From positions 1,303,501-1,367,500 of the forward strand of contig BJKQ01000011.1 of the NCBI GenBank assembly GCA_006538405.1: a stretch of DNA of 64,000 bases, in the 5' to 3' direction. Position 1 is the stretch's first letter, and every line of letters starts with the position of its first letter. Source of the DNA: Hansfordia pulvinata (taxonomy: Eukaryota; Ascomycota; Sordariomycetes; Xylariales). The notes below the pieces were generated by a model. That model saw only the letters and a program-made list of their open reading frames with translations, was not told the origin of the DNA and did no database searches. Position numbers and translations under genes: made by a program. Positions 1 to 10,667 of this stretch are shown here, piece by piece.

Positions 1-798
1 AAGCCCTCGACACCGATCTCTTCGCCGCCGGCCAACAGCTGTCGCTCGTCACCACCTTCCAAGCCCGCAACTCAGCCCGTTTCACTGTCGTCGGATCGGC
101 TGACATGCTGAGCGACAAGTGGTTCGATGCCAAGGTCAAGAAGGCCGACTCCAAGAAGGCCGTCAAGACGCTGAACCGTCCCTTTGCCAAGGCTGTCTCG
201 GCTTGGACCTTTGGCGAGATTGGTCTCCTGCGCGTCAACTGGGTCGAGCACCACCTGAATGAGGCCGGTGCCGCCAACGTCAGCAACCCTGGCATGTACC
301 GCATCAAAAACGATGTTGTGAGTTGGAGAACCTTTCCCATGCGAATCATCTCCATGACACTGACAGATACAGACGTACTCCATCTCGCTGTCCGAGTACT
401 CCTGGGACAAGTACATCCCCTTGGTTATTCCCGAGGCGGACGACTTGCAGCTCGAGTTTTCCATGCTTTCTCCTTTCCACCGCCTGAACCTGAGCCCCGT
501 CGACTCCTCAGAGGACAGTACCACCTTCTCGACCTCGTTCCGTCTGCCTGACCAGCACGGCATTTTTAACTTTATGGTCAATTACAAGCGACCCTTCTTC
601 AACAACGTCGAGGAGAAGCGCACGGTTTCTGTTCGCCACTTTGCCCATGACGAATGGCCCCGTAGCTACGTCATCACTGGCGCCTGGCCCTGGCTGGGTG
701 GCATCGCCGCCACTGTTGTCGGGTTCCTGGCGTTCTCTGCCCTGTGGCTCTACAGCAAACCTGCGCCTAACGCAGCAGGGTCCAAGAAGACGCAGTAA
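1..798 (+). CDS. WBP1: Oligosaccharyltransferase 48 kDa subunit (WBP1/OST48), 3' part
   Basis: This is the C-terminal 246 residues of the OST48/Wbp1 subunit of the ER oligosaccharyltransferase, which transfers the lipid-linked glycan to Asn in nascent proteins. The 5' end lies outside the window and the first full codon is at position 3. One intron at 318-372 (55 bp, GTGAGT...CAG) lies in phase 0 and joins ...RIKNDV to TYSISLSEYSWDKYIP. Family-typical stretches are FTVVGSADMLSD, WTFGEIGLLRV, LSPFHRLNL and NFMVNYKRP. A single membrane helix near the end (WPWLGGIAATVVGFLAFSAL) is followed by a short tail ending KKTQ, a dilysine ER-retrieval signal in the position known for Wbp1. Identification is from family sequence knowledge and is firm. 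Confidence 0.95.
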
Positions 799-3332
799 AT
801 AGGCAGGAAGATGGTCACGGTCAAACCAGGACCACGATCAAGGTATCTTAGAAAAGCACATGGTGTGCCACCTTAAGGGCGCTTCCTGCAGAAGCAGACC
901 CGATGTACAGATTAGACAGCGATCTACGGCTTGAAACGCAAGACATTTGAGTGCCAAGATGAGATGACATTGAATCACGATGCAATGACAGAATGGTTGA
1001 TTCCATACAGCGTTTGAAATCGTTCTGGAAAATGATTTGAAGTGATGGCCAGGTATACGGAAAAGAGGGCTAGTACGCTTATGTGTCAAGTATACAGGTG
1101 ATGTCGGCTGGAAGCGTTCCATGAACTGAAGCCGAGAGAGGGGTGACTGAAGAAGAACACTATTCTGCATCACACCCCTACCGGAGTTGAAATGAAACGA
1201 CAACGCAGACGTCAACGTGATAGTAGTCCGCAACAACGACCAAAGCAGAACTCAACACCAGGTATTCTTGGAAATCGTTATGCCCTCAGATTAGCTCTCA
1301 GGTTCTCATCGACAACGCAGTTCATTGCTTTTCCTGGTCCCATCCCTCTCGCCCTTTCCCTGCCTCCTTCCCAGTCCAATTCTCCCCCCTCACTCCCGGC
1401 TCCTGCTCCGCCCCCCAATCTCCCACGTGCGTGTTCCCCCACGACAGCAACAACCAGATCCCGTACTATGGGAGAACCCCATTTCCAGAGAACCAGGTGC
1501 AGTGCCACCGTCAGAGAATATCACACGGCAAGACAGTACGAAAGAGCAGGGCCGCGAGTGCGGAAAGGAGACGCAGAAAGGGAAAGGAATGAAGGTACCG
1601 GTGGCGGAGCATTGGGGGAAGAAACAAGACGGTTGTCTGCAATTTTGGCTTTGGACACATTGGTCATCACCGGGCGGATTTCTTTGAGGGGTGAGGTGTG
1701 TGAGGAATGGAGGGAGAAACAGGCAAGACGACAAAAGACGTGAAGATGGGGTGGGAGTTCAGGGGAGCGGTTTCGCGACCGGGCAGGTGTCGCACACTCC
1801 CACCGCGGCGGTCCGATTGAAAACTATTTTGAGCCCTCACAGGGAGAAGCGCAGCGTACATCAGCACGACCGGCTCCCGCCCTCGGGTTGTGCAATGATC
1901 GTCATGGCCGCAGCTGGCTGCGGATAGGCAGCCCGAGAGAGGGATTCCTGCCCTGGGTGGTCGACTCGAGGAAAGCCGTTGAACCCTTGATTGATAACAT
2001 CGAGTCAAGACTCTTAGTTGCCCCCATTTCCGATGACGGCTTACTTGCTCCACGGCCGTCCATTTCTCACGCACGCGCGCCACACACGGGAGCTCAGATC
2101 TCTGTTCTTTGCGCTGATTTCCTGTCATTCGCCGCGCGCCCCGTAGAGCCATCCGTCCACGGACGAGACAGCAGAGACGCGGGCTCTGGAAAGCTCGGTG
2201 CTTAGAGTTCATCAGTGCCAGGGCGGCAGGTGTAGCGGGCGATGGAAACGGACGTCGCCATGGAAGGGGGGAGGGGATATTGAGTGGGGGAGGAAAGTAT
2301 TGAGGCAATAGAGGGCCAGTCTGGGATGTTGGCATGCGATGAGGCAAGTGTGGTTAACTCGAGGCAACAGAAACACGTAAAACCTGCTGTCCGTGACTTT
2401 TGATGGGCCGGGAAAGTCAGCAGCGCACTCAAATAGTATGTAACATCGATAGATGAGACAACGTCAGACCATCCGTCCGATATTATAAAGATGGGTTTCG
2501 AAAAGACCAGGAACCAACGCTGCAAGCAGTCAATCCCGACGTGGGCGTCATGGCGTTTGCGGTCGTCGCGTCGCGTGTCAAGATACGCTCAGATCAAGCT
2601 TGAGGAGAGCAGGCTCCAGGAAATATAAGTTAGGTCAGAAAGACAGGAGCTGTCATGAAACTCTTGTTGAGTCAATCACATCTTGTAGGAGCGACGTGGC
2701 GCAGAGCATCGGTTGCAAGCTGCAAGAAAAATAGGTTGATGAGATGGGATGAATGAAACAGCTGGTCTATCACGCGTCGAGCCGCGGTGATCGATGGAGA
2801 GCTGGAGGAGCCGGCACTAAGTTAGCTGGCAGTTCCCGGGAAGGCACGTTCCAAAGCCAAGAAGTATCTCGGTACCTTCTACTCGTATATTCTCAAAAGC
2901 GACGCTGATTGGCCGAGTCGACCTATCTGCCCCGCCACCACCCTCGCGGCTGCGACTTTCTCTGGCGGCAGGTGCGGCGCGGGTGCGGCTACGAGAGCGC
3001 ATCGAGCCTTCAATGCTTGGGGCCGACAACATCACCGACCTACTTTCCAGAGCTACCGCACATTCGAGCTCGACAGTCTGCCCCGCCAGCGACCGACACG
3101 CCCAGCACACAGTCCGGCCTCTCGTCATTCCTCCCAACATTACCCACCACATTGGACTGCCAATTACGATTGCTTGACGTTGAAGCGCCTTCCGCCGCTT
3201 GGGCGCTCCAGTCCCATCTTCGACCCGGAACATCGCCGGCCTCGCGCTGTACCCTCCCAAGCAGCACCGCGGGCAAGGCAAGCGCCGGACTACAGAGAAC
3301 ATCAGAAAGCAGGATCAATCTGACGATTTACA
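799..3332. other. Intergenic, WBP1 3' side to ISY1 promoter
   Basis: I see no gene I can support in these 2.5 kb. Open frames on both strands (for example 1192-1743 + and 1667-2347 -) have the Pro/Arg/Ser-rich composition of GC-rich noncoding DNA and show no domain or splice logic. A TATA-like TATTATAAAG sits near 2480 without a convincing ORF behind it. The stretch 1330-1430 is a pyrimidine-rich tract. Confidence 0.6.
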
Positions 3333-4159
3333 ATGGTACGCCTTGATCCTCGGCTCTCCTTTGCCCAGTGCCCTCCCTCCCCGTGCCCGTCCCCTCTGAC
3401 CATTTCACAGGCGCGAAACTCGGAAAAGGCCCAGTCCATGCTCTTTCGCTTCCGCGAAGCGCAGGCAGCAGACTTGGGAATCATCGACGCCGGCCGCTCC
3501 CGCCGCCCAAAGGTCATCACCGAAGTCGACACTATTCCCGCCTGCGAGAAATGGCGCGGCCAGACCCTCAAAGAGATCAGTCGCAAGGTCTCCAAGATCC
3601 AAGACTCCGCCCTTAGCGACTACCAGATCCGCGACCTCAACGACGAGATCAACAAACTCATGCGTGAGAAACACATGTGGGAAGTGCAGATACGGAATCT
3701 CGGCGGCCCCAATTACATGCGCGCCGCGGCCAAGCTGTACGACGAGTCGGGTCGCGAGATACCCGGCGGGGCCAAAGGCTACAAATATTTCGGCCGCGCC
3801 CGTGAGCTCCCTGGAGTCAAGGAGCTGTTCGATGCTGCCAAACAGAAATCGGCCGCCGATGAGAAACCCCTCGAGTCACGCGATGACCTCCGCAAGGCCG
3901 TCGATGCTCGCTACTACGGCTACGCTCCTGACGAGGAAGACGAAGCGTTGCTGCTCTACGAGGCACAGAAAGAACGCGAGGCCTACGACGTGCTCTTGGC
4001 GAAGGCGGGCGTCGGGGAACTCGCGATGCGCCCCCCGACTGGGAGCCCCTTCCGGGAGATGCCGGCGATGGTCGTGTCTGGGAGCTGCCTTCTCTGGAAG
4101 AGGTCCAGCAGGAATTGGTCGAGCGCAGAAGGAGGAAGCTGCTTGATCAGATCCAGTAG
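3333..4159 (+). CDS. ISY1: ISY1-like pre-mRNA splicing factor, with a one-base frameshift
   Basis: Isy1 is a component of the NineTeen/Prp19-associated complex that acts in the catalytic spliceosome in the nucleus. The start ATG at 3333 is the whole first exon. An intron at 3336-3410 (branch CTGAC, acceptor TTTCACAG) joins it to GCGCGAAACTCG, giving the family N-terminus M-ARNSEKAQSMLFRFREAQA. ADLGIIDAG, RRPKVITEVD and CEKWRGQTLKEI are typical, as is the NLGGPNY segment. The frame is intact to about 4030. At the run CCCCCC (4031-4036) it slips: the expected Isy1 tail (DWEPLPGD..., WELPSLEEVQ, ERRRRKLLDQIQ, stop at 4157-4159) continues in the +1 frame, as if one C were missing. Without the slip the ORF runs on into a non-homologous tail to 4535. 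Family assignment is firm; the frameshift is probably a sequence error. Confidence 0.92.
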
Positions 4160-4458
4160 TCCGCCCTCTTTCACCTCATCAACACATCTTATCTCTCTGC
4201 ATACCTCTGGGGACCGTCACATTCTCTGTCCCACTGGTTGGTGTTTTATCCCATCCTTCAGCCATCCACGCCCTCGATATATCCTACTGCCCACGCATTG
4301 GTCATCGCAGCTCTTGACCCCCGCCGCAGTCTACAGCAGTCAGCTTGCTTGGGGTTGCAACCCTGTCAGTCTTGGGCACTTGACTCAGGGGCATCCGACC
4401 CCTTCTTGCTGGTGCTGCCACAGATCTCCACACATTACATGTTGTCCAAGTAATCAGC

Positions 4459-5201
4459 ATGGACCCGACTCGGCGACTTTCCGCGGACCCCATCACTTCT
4501 TCGCAGCAGGACGACAGCAATGTTGCCCCTCATGATCAACGGCCTCCGGCCTATACCGATTCCGCCGACAATGCCACGCCCCTCAGCGATGAGATAGCTT
4601 CACCTGGTAGGCCTCCCCGTCCTCGCAAGACAGGCAGTGGTGGTTCCAATCAGGGCTCAGTGACGATGGATCCAGCGATGAACAGCCAGCAATGCTTGTT
4701 GTTGACCTAGTACGGAGACCCAGACTCACACTTCACATAGGGACAGCGAGCAGTGCTCAACCTCGTGCCAGCTCCCGTGGCCGTGGTCAGAGGGGTAACT
4801 CTACTACCGCAGTCACGACTGTCTTCGGAGGAACCGCGGGGATCGGAGGGGCACGAGCGCTAGGAGTCAGGGATTACGGAATGGAACGAACGCGTGCTCA
4901 GGCGGGTAGGGCCACCAATGGGATACCACTACAGCAGATAAACTCCCTGACCACAGCCGTGCACCCAGCAGATGTGGAAGCAGCAGTGGGTTATGCTTCG
5001 GGATCAGAGCCGCGCTGGTTTCCAGACAGCGCGAGACGAATTGCAGCGCTCGAGTTTTCGTGGGAACCTGAGCCCGATCAACGTCGTGAGCGGATCATCA
5101 ACACTGAGCGGCCCAGCAACCGTTACCTGTTCTGTCTCGGTGTCTTCTTGATCTGGGTCCTGTCATATTTATATCGTATGTACCGCTGGTTGGGGTTCTG
5201 A
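4459..5201 (+). CDS. Unrecognised small protein with a C-terminal membrane segment
   Basis: I do not recognise this protein. Two overlapping frames look like one split gene. The ATG at 4459 opens a Pro/Ser/Asp-rich disordered region (MDPTRRLSADPITSSQQ). The second part ends with a hydrophobic segment, NRYLFCLGVFLIWVLSYLY, and a short basic-aromatic tail (RMYRWLGF), so the C-terminus could be tail-anchored. The best join I find is an intron from GTAGGC at 4607 to CACATAG at 4740 (134 bp, CTCAC-like branch), which keeps frame and gives about 203 residues; weaker GTGGTG/GTGGTT donors at 4637-4643 are also in phase. A frameshift error instead of an intron cannot be excluded. It lies 300 bp after ISY1 on the same strand. 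That it is a gene is likely; the model is tentative. Confidence 0.5.
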
Positions 5202-5846
5202 GCGCATGGGATATGATGCAACAGCGCGTGGGTCATGTTTCTCACTGCCTTGGGGGGTTTCACACCAAACATTATACGAGCGTTTTGTTTTGGATCGCAG
5301 CGAGTCCATGCGCCGAGGACAAAATCTTTGCAGCACATTCTTTGAAGTCCGGCCAGGCATAACAGCCAAATCAGATATTGAGCATCAATCGGACAGCGGA
5401 TCATGTAGCAGAATAAGAACCATTCTTGATAGTATGGGCCCACTACAGGAGTGTGTTATTGATGGGATACCACAACTAAGAGATGCGGTTCAATATCGCG
5501 GACAGGCGAAGCATATTCGTAGGTTGAAGGCGTTACCGAATGGGCTCAGCATAAGTCTACAAAATCACATCAAATCTCATGACTCTGTTGCTTGCGAGCA
5601 ACTGGTATCGTTCTTGTCTGAGGGCGCCTTTTGTCCCTGTTTCCAGAGACCCGACTAGCCTACGACTGCGGGGCCAGGCTACGTAGATATTTGGTTAAAC
5701 ATGGGATGCCAGTATTGGAAGGAACTGTGAGAAAGGGGAGACGTCGCCCACCGCGCGCGACCCTACCCGTAAGAATACTCGAAATTGTCTCTACAGATGT
5801 TTGTGTAATTCGAGAACAGCACTGGATCGTAGAAGTGAGGGGACAA
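5202..5846. other. Intergenic between convergent genes
   Basis: These 645 bp lie between two 3' ends and are visibly less GC-rich than the flanking coding DNA. I see no supported gene; the open frames at 5206-5658 and 5631-6056 on the plus strand show no recognisable content. Confidence 0.6.
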
Positions 5847-7874
5847 TCAGCACTCGCCCGCCCAATTCTCCCGCACCCACTGCGCAATCAGGTCCGTGAA
5901 GGAGGGATTCTCGCTCGCCTGCTCGCCGCCGAGATACGGACGAATATCGTTGGGGCCGTAGTCGCCGCCCGCGAAGCGCAGGGCCGGGATGATGTAAGGG
6001 TTGAGGAAGTCGTTGAAGACGAGGTCCACGCGGTCTGGCTTGGGCGAGGAGGCTGAAGAGAAGCCTATCTCGGCTTGGATGCAGTTGGGAACCGCGTGGA
6101 AGGTGATGGGCGCGTGGACCGAGTCGTCGCCGTCGGTGCCCAGGTCGTCCGTCGTCGTGTAGCCGGGCACGAGCGGCGGGTCGTCGTGGTCTGCGGCTCC
6201 CCGTCGCTGGAGATGCAGCGGCTTCTGGCCGGCAGCTGCGAAGGGTGCGGCAGCAGCAGCAGGGTCAGCAGGGTCGCCATTGTCAAGGTGCGCGTTGAGG
6301 CGCGCGAGGACCTCGGGGTTTTGCTGCTCGGGGGAGCGGAGGTAGCGGAGATCGGGCATGCCGGGAACATTGCTGTCGCCAGCGAGCTCCGACGCGAGCA
6401 CCTTATCCGCGCGGTTGAGGATGGCGATGACACGGCTAGCGGCGGCATAGGAGACGTCAGGGATGTAGGATAGGCCGCTAGTGAACGGGGAGAGCAGGAA
6501 GGTCGAGTCGCGGGTGAAAGGGCCCTTGAAGATGTCAAAGCGCATGGCGCCCGTGTTGACGAGTGCCAGGCGCGGTACGTCTGGGCGATCCGGGCGCGCC
6601 ACGACGCTCGGGAGCACGGCATCGAGGAGCCAGGTGTACAGGCTGTCGGGCGATGGGAAAGGTGCGCGGCTGAGCCACAGGTTCTGCGGCGCGCAGCCTA
6701 GGCGCTCGTCGAGGCCGAGCTCGTGGCGCGCGCGCGAGATCTGTTCTGTGACGGAGCGGCCCTCGTCCGTGACGAAGGCGCTGGCGTTGGCACTGAGCCC
6801 GGCGTGGTGGCGCAAATTGTAGACGTTATTATCGATGTACCGGCGGCTGAAAGTGATGGGAGATGCGGTCTGCGATGCGTCCGTGCCCGAGTCCTCCGCC
6901 CCATCGTTCATGCCCTTGGCCCCTTATCCTTTTGGCGGATGCCATTAACGCTCATCCACCCAATGGTCTCCATGTAGCGCCCGCTGGCGACGGCCAGGGC
7001 CTCCGAGTCGAAGCGGCGGGTGTCACGGACGTGAGCGTGGCCGCCAAGAATCGCGATCGGGGTGTGCCAGTTGAGGTCGCGGATGGCGCGGTAGATGAGT
7101 TCAAATTCCTTCATGCGCAAGCCGACGTGGCCAATGACGAGGAAGAGGTCGGGCTTCTGGCGGATAGCGGACTGGAACCAGGACTCGCGGATGGTCTCCT
7201 CCACGGGCTGTACGCGACTGTTGTTGGCGCCACGGTCAAAATCGAAGAGGAAGCCGAGGGCGACAACGTCGATACGCTGGTTGGGGGTACGGAAGCGTCG
7301 CCATCGCTGGGCCTGAGGGATGATGTTACCCGAGCTGGGCTCGACGTAATCGAGGTTGGAGGCAATGTAGGACTTGGAAAAGTTGGGCACAGTCACGTCG
7401 TGTTCGCGGGCGACGGACAGCGGCTGGTATAGCTCGTGGTTGCCGGTGCAGATGGCGTCCATGTGGCGCTGGCGGGCGAAGATGTCGGATGTGTACTTGC
7501 CCTTTGGAGTCGAAGCGTCGTACAGGCCGTTGCCCTCGATGCGGTCGCCAGTGTCCACGACCAACAGGTCGACACCTTGAGCATCTGCCTTGGCTCGCAT
7601 ATGGTGTGTAAACGAGATGTAGTCGCCCCAGTCGCCCGAATACTGTGACCTAGCTGGCTGTTAGGAGTCGGTCTCGACGTCGGGCACCAGGAAACTCTTA
7701 CTCTTGCAAGTGCCCGCCGTGCCAGCCGTGAGTGTCGGTGGTGTGAAGGATGTTGATCTGGCCCCAGTCAAGTTCGCGCATAGGGGCGGCAACGGGCTCG
7801 GGAGCGCCAGGCTGGGCAGCCATGGCGGCGCCGACGAGGCTCGCAGCCACCAGGGCTGCTGTCATGGAGGTCAT
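5847..7874 (-). CDS. Secreted 5'-nucleotidase-like metallophosphoesterase, with a frameshift
   Basis: A calcineurin-like phosphoesterase of the UshA/5'-nucleotidase type, predicted to be exported. The ATG at 7874 begins a signal peptide ([19 protein letters not shown]). Metal-site motifs follow in family order: TTDTHGW near residue 47, [17 protein letters not shown] and GGHAHVRD. One intron at 7650-7701 (GTAAGA...CTAG, phase 2) joins HGGHLQ-E to [10 protein letters not shown]. The catalytic half reads to a stop at 6908. The C-terminal half ([13 protein letters not shown] onwards, to 5847) is in another frame starting around 6911, so one base appears to be missing between about 6912 and 6945, where short C and T runs lie. 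The protein would be about 655 residues. The nucleotide specificity is not known from sequence. Upstream is a shared 0.86 kb divergent spacer with HER2. Confidence 0.85.
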
Positions 7875-8730
7875 CTTTGCTCTGCCCAGCAGCTGCTCGG
7901 CGAGGGTTGCGGTGGTCCAATAAGGAAGTGGAGGCTGAAAGAGCGGACGGTTGGCTGTTGGTAGACAAGGCCGAGCTTGGAAGCTTCCGATACCGTCAGC
8001 GAGGGCAAGATGGCTATCGTGATATTCGCGCGCAGGCGAGTGTGCAATGGCTGGCGGCGTAGCTGCTGGTCACGAGTCGCGCGGATAGACCAGCCCTCAA
8101 GGTTCTCGAGATGGTGTCCAGCACGTGGGAGCTGAGGGGGTTGGAGTGGAAAAGGGACGAGCCGGCCAGGTCTCGGGATGCCGGCGCCGCGTGTCTGAGC
8201 GTGTGTCTTGGAGCTTCGGGCGGGAGGCCGGCGTCCCGCTGCTGCACCTGCGTGCCGCCACTGGGCGACGATCTCCAGCTGCCCTGATCATATGCCAATG
8301 GCTGATGCCCCGAGCAATGGATGCAGGTACGGGCGACTGCGCCAGTGTACATGGAGGGGTCTCTGGGTGCAGTACAGATCTACCTCTTGGCCCGCATGTT
8401 ATATGCCGATTTACAGGTACTTCACTATCACGTGGCGACCCTGAGACAAGTCCTCAACCGCCTGCGTCATCGGGCATCTCAAGGGCAGTCCTCAGATGGG
8501 CTAGCGCATCTCAACCGACATTAGCGCCTGCTGCACTGGCCCAAGCTCTTTATCGCGTCGGCACGTCTGCTCGCGCTCGGCTCGTGCTCGTGATGAGGTA
8601 CTCATATTGATTCAACGACACCAGCCAGCGACACTTTGCGACCTGCGCTGCGACCTCACCTTGACCGCCCGACGCGCTATGTAGCTGTCCTTCTTCACCC
8701 TTTTCCCACGACAAACCCCGCCGCTCCTAC
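7875..8730. other. Divergent promoter region, phosphoesterase / HER2
   Basis: 856 bp between two divergent starts; it must hold both promoters. I see no TATA box or obvious operator. The open frame at 8125-8610 (+) looks like chance. Confidence 0.6.
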
Positions 8731-10428
8731 ATGTCTGCAGCTGCGCATGTTCGGCCCTTCAGCCCCGTCGCCGCTTCATCCCGGCTGCGGTCTGCCTGGT
8801 GCACGCTGAACCTGCCGCACCATGGCCGCCGCAGCCGTCGTCGGCACAATGGGCACCCCCACAGCCAGAGCGCGGCTCTTCCAAGGCTTCCGCGACATCA
8901 GTACTCTACGCAAGCCCTCTTCACGGACGCCAACAACCGCCTCGCCGTCAAAGACAACATCGCCGTACGGGGCCTGCCCACGACATGCGATTCGGCCATC
9001 CTGGCCGATGCACAGCTGCCCATAGACGCCACCATCGTGACCCAGCTGCGCGGCGCTGGCCTGAGAGTCGTCGCAAAAGCCGGCATGGACGAATTCGCTA
9101 TGGGATCCCACTCTACCACCGCTGCTGTCGGCGAGCCGGTCCGGAATGCCCCGCCCTTGTCCGACTATTCCGCTGGCGGGAGCTCCGGCGGCAGCGCAGT
9201 TGCCCTCGTGCGACCCGACCCCGTGGCCGACCTCGCTCTCGGCACCGACACTGGCGGCTCGGTCCGCATACCCGCCGCATACACTGCTACCGTGGGGTTC
9301 AAGCCCTCGTACGGCATGCTTTCACGCCACGGCGTCATCCCTTACGCCAACTCGCTCGACACCGTCGGTCTGATGGCTCGCTCCGTGCGTCCTGTGCGGA
9401 ATGCCCTCGTCCACCAGCGCCTATACGCCTCCCACGATCCTCTCGACCCCACCTCGATTCCTCAGGATGTTCGCCATAGATGTACCGAACAGCGTGAGTG
9501 TTATGAGTCTGCGGTCGATGCTGAGCCGATATCTCTGCGGGGGTTGACCTTCGGGCTGCCGCTTGAATACAACATCGAGGAGCTCGACCCACGCGTCCGC
9601 CAGGCCTGGTCCGACGCCGCAGCTAAGCTCGAATCCATGGGCGCTCGCGTCGTTCCCGTCACCCTCCCCTCTACGAAGATGGCCCTGTCGGCCTACTACG
9701 TCATCGCCCCGGCCGAAGCGGCCTCCAACCTGGCCAAGTACGATGGTATCCGATACGGCAACCGCAGCCAGGGCGAAGGCGAAAGCGGCGGCGGCGGAAG
9801 CGACTCGCGAGATGGTGTTCTCTACGCCGGGACCCGTGGGGACGGCTTCGGGGACGAGGTGAAGCGGCGCATCCTGCTGGGGTCGTACACGCTGAGCTCC
9901 GAGGCGATCGACAACTACTTCATCCAGGCGCAGCGAGTGCGGCGCCAGGTGCGGCGCGACTTTGACCGCGTCTTCCGCCTGCAAAACCCGCTCGTGGACC
10001 CGCAGCCCTTTGACCTGAGCGACATGGATGAGAGGGTGGTTCTCGACGACAAGCTGGGCCCGCCGCAGGTCGACTTCCTGCTGAGCCCGACCGCGCCCGC
10101 GCCACCGCCGCTGCTGGCCGACGTCGCGCGCCAGACGCCCCTCGACGCGTACACCACCGACGTCATGACCGTCCCGGCCAGTCTCGCCGGCCTGCCCGCC
10201 ATCAGCCTGCCCGTTGACCTACCTGCGGCAGAGGATGGGCCCAAGCAGGAGCAGGAGCAGCACCCGCAGCCCGACTTTGGCGGACTGCAACTCATCGGTC
10301 AGTACTGGGATGACGCGCGCCTGCTCGCAGTAGCCGAGGCCATCGAGGGCCACATGTCCAGGCGCGTCGCCGAGGAGGTGCGTCTGATGTACGGACAAGA
10401 TTCGGAGGGGCGGGCCGCCGCGCGATAA
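8731..10428 (+). CDS. HER2: Mitochondrial glutamyl-tRNA(Gln) amidotransferase subunit A
   Basis: Amidase-signature protein of the GatA/Her2 type. It is the glutaminase-transamidase subunit that converts Glu-tRNA(Gln) to Gln-tRNA(Gln) in mitochondria, with GatB and GatF/GatC-like partners. The 565-residue ORF has no intron. The first 60 residues are Arg/Ser/His-rich and lack acidic residues, as in a mitochondrial presequence. The Ser-cisSer-Lys triad is visible: Lys74 in LAVKDNIAV, the Gly/Ser loop AGGSSGGSAVAL near residues 149-159, and Ser177 in GTDTGGSVRIPAAY. MDEFAMGSHST and GFKPSYGMLSRHGV are also family-typical. Residues near 345-355 contain a Gly/Ser-rich insert (GEGESGGGGSDSRDG). The function is well supported by family; other amidases are less likely because of the MDEFAMGS segment. 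Confidence 0.92.
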   Translation: MSAAAHVRPFSPVAASSRLRSAWCTLNLPHHGRRSRRRHNGHPHSQSAALPRLPRHQYSTQALFTDANNRLAVKDNIAVRGLPTTCDSAILADAQLPIDATIVTQLRGAGLRVVAKAGMDEFAMGSHSTTAAVGEPVRNAPPLSDYSAGGSSGGSAVALVRPDPVADLALGTDTGGSVRIPAAYTATVGFKPSYGMLSRHGVIPYANSLDTVGLMARSVRPVRNALVHQRLYASHDPLDPTSIPQDVRHRCTEQRECYESAVDAEPISLRGLTFGLPLEYNIEELDPRVRQAWSDAAAKLESMGARVVPVTLPSTKMALSAYYVIAPAEAASNLAKYDGIRYGNRSQGEGESGGGGSDSRDGVLYAGTRGDGFGDEVKRRILLGSYTLSSEAIDNYFIQAQRVRRQVRRDFDRVFRLQNPLVDPQPFDLSDMDERVVLDDKLGPPQVDFLLSPTAPAPPPLLADVARQTPLDAYTTDVMTVPASLAGLPAISLPVDLPAAEDGPKQEQEQHPQPDFGGLQLIGQYWDDARLLAVAEAIEGHMSRRVAEEVRLMYGQDSEGRAAAR

Positions 10429-10667
10429 GTGGCAGACACGCGGAGATGTTGTGAAAATTGGTGCGTTGTAGATCTTATGTACCAGCGTTGAATTAGAATA
10501 GAATAAATCATGAAGCAGATATAGCAACATGCAGTACCTCTTGCCGAACACAACGCCCCATCGATCGTTGAAACAAATCGCCGAGAGAGATCAACTTGCT
10601 ACGAGCGCGGCTAACTAACAGCAGTGCTTCTTGGCCCTGATCATCTTCATATTCGTGGTGTCATTCT

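Noticed and set aside
1667..2347. 226-codon minus-strand frame
   Set aside because: Pro/Arg/Ser-rich with scattered Cys, no domain, no splice logic and no likely start context.
8125..8610. 161-codon plus-strand frame in the phosphoesterase/HER2 spacer
   Set aside because: Featureless, and lies in a divergent promoter.
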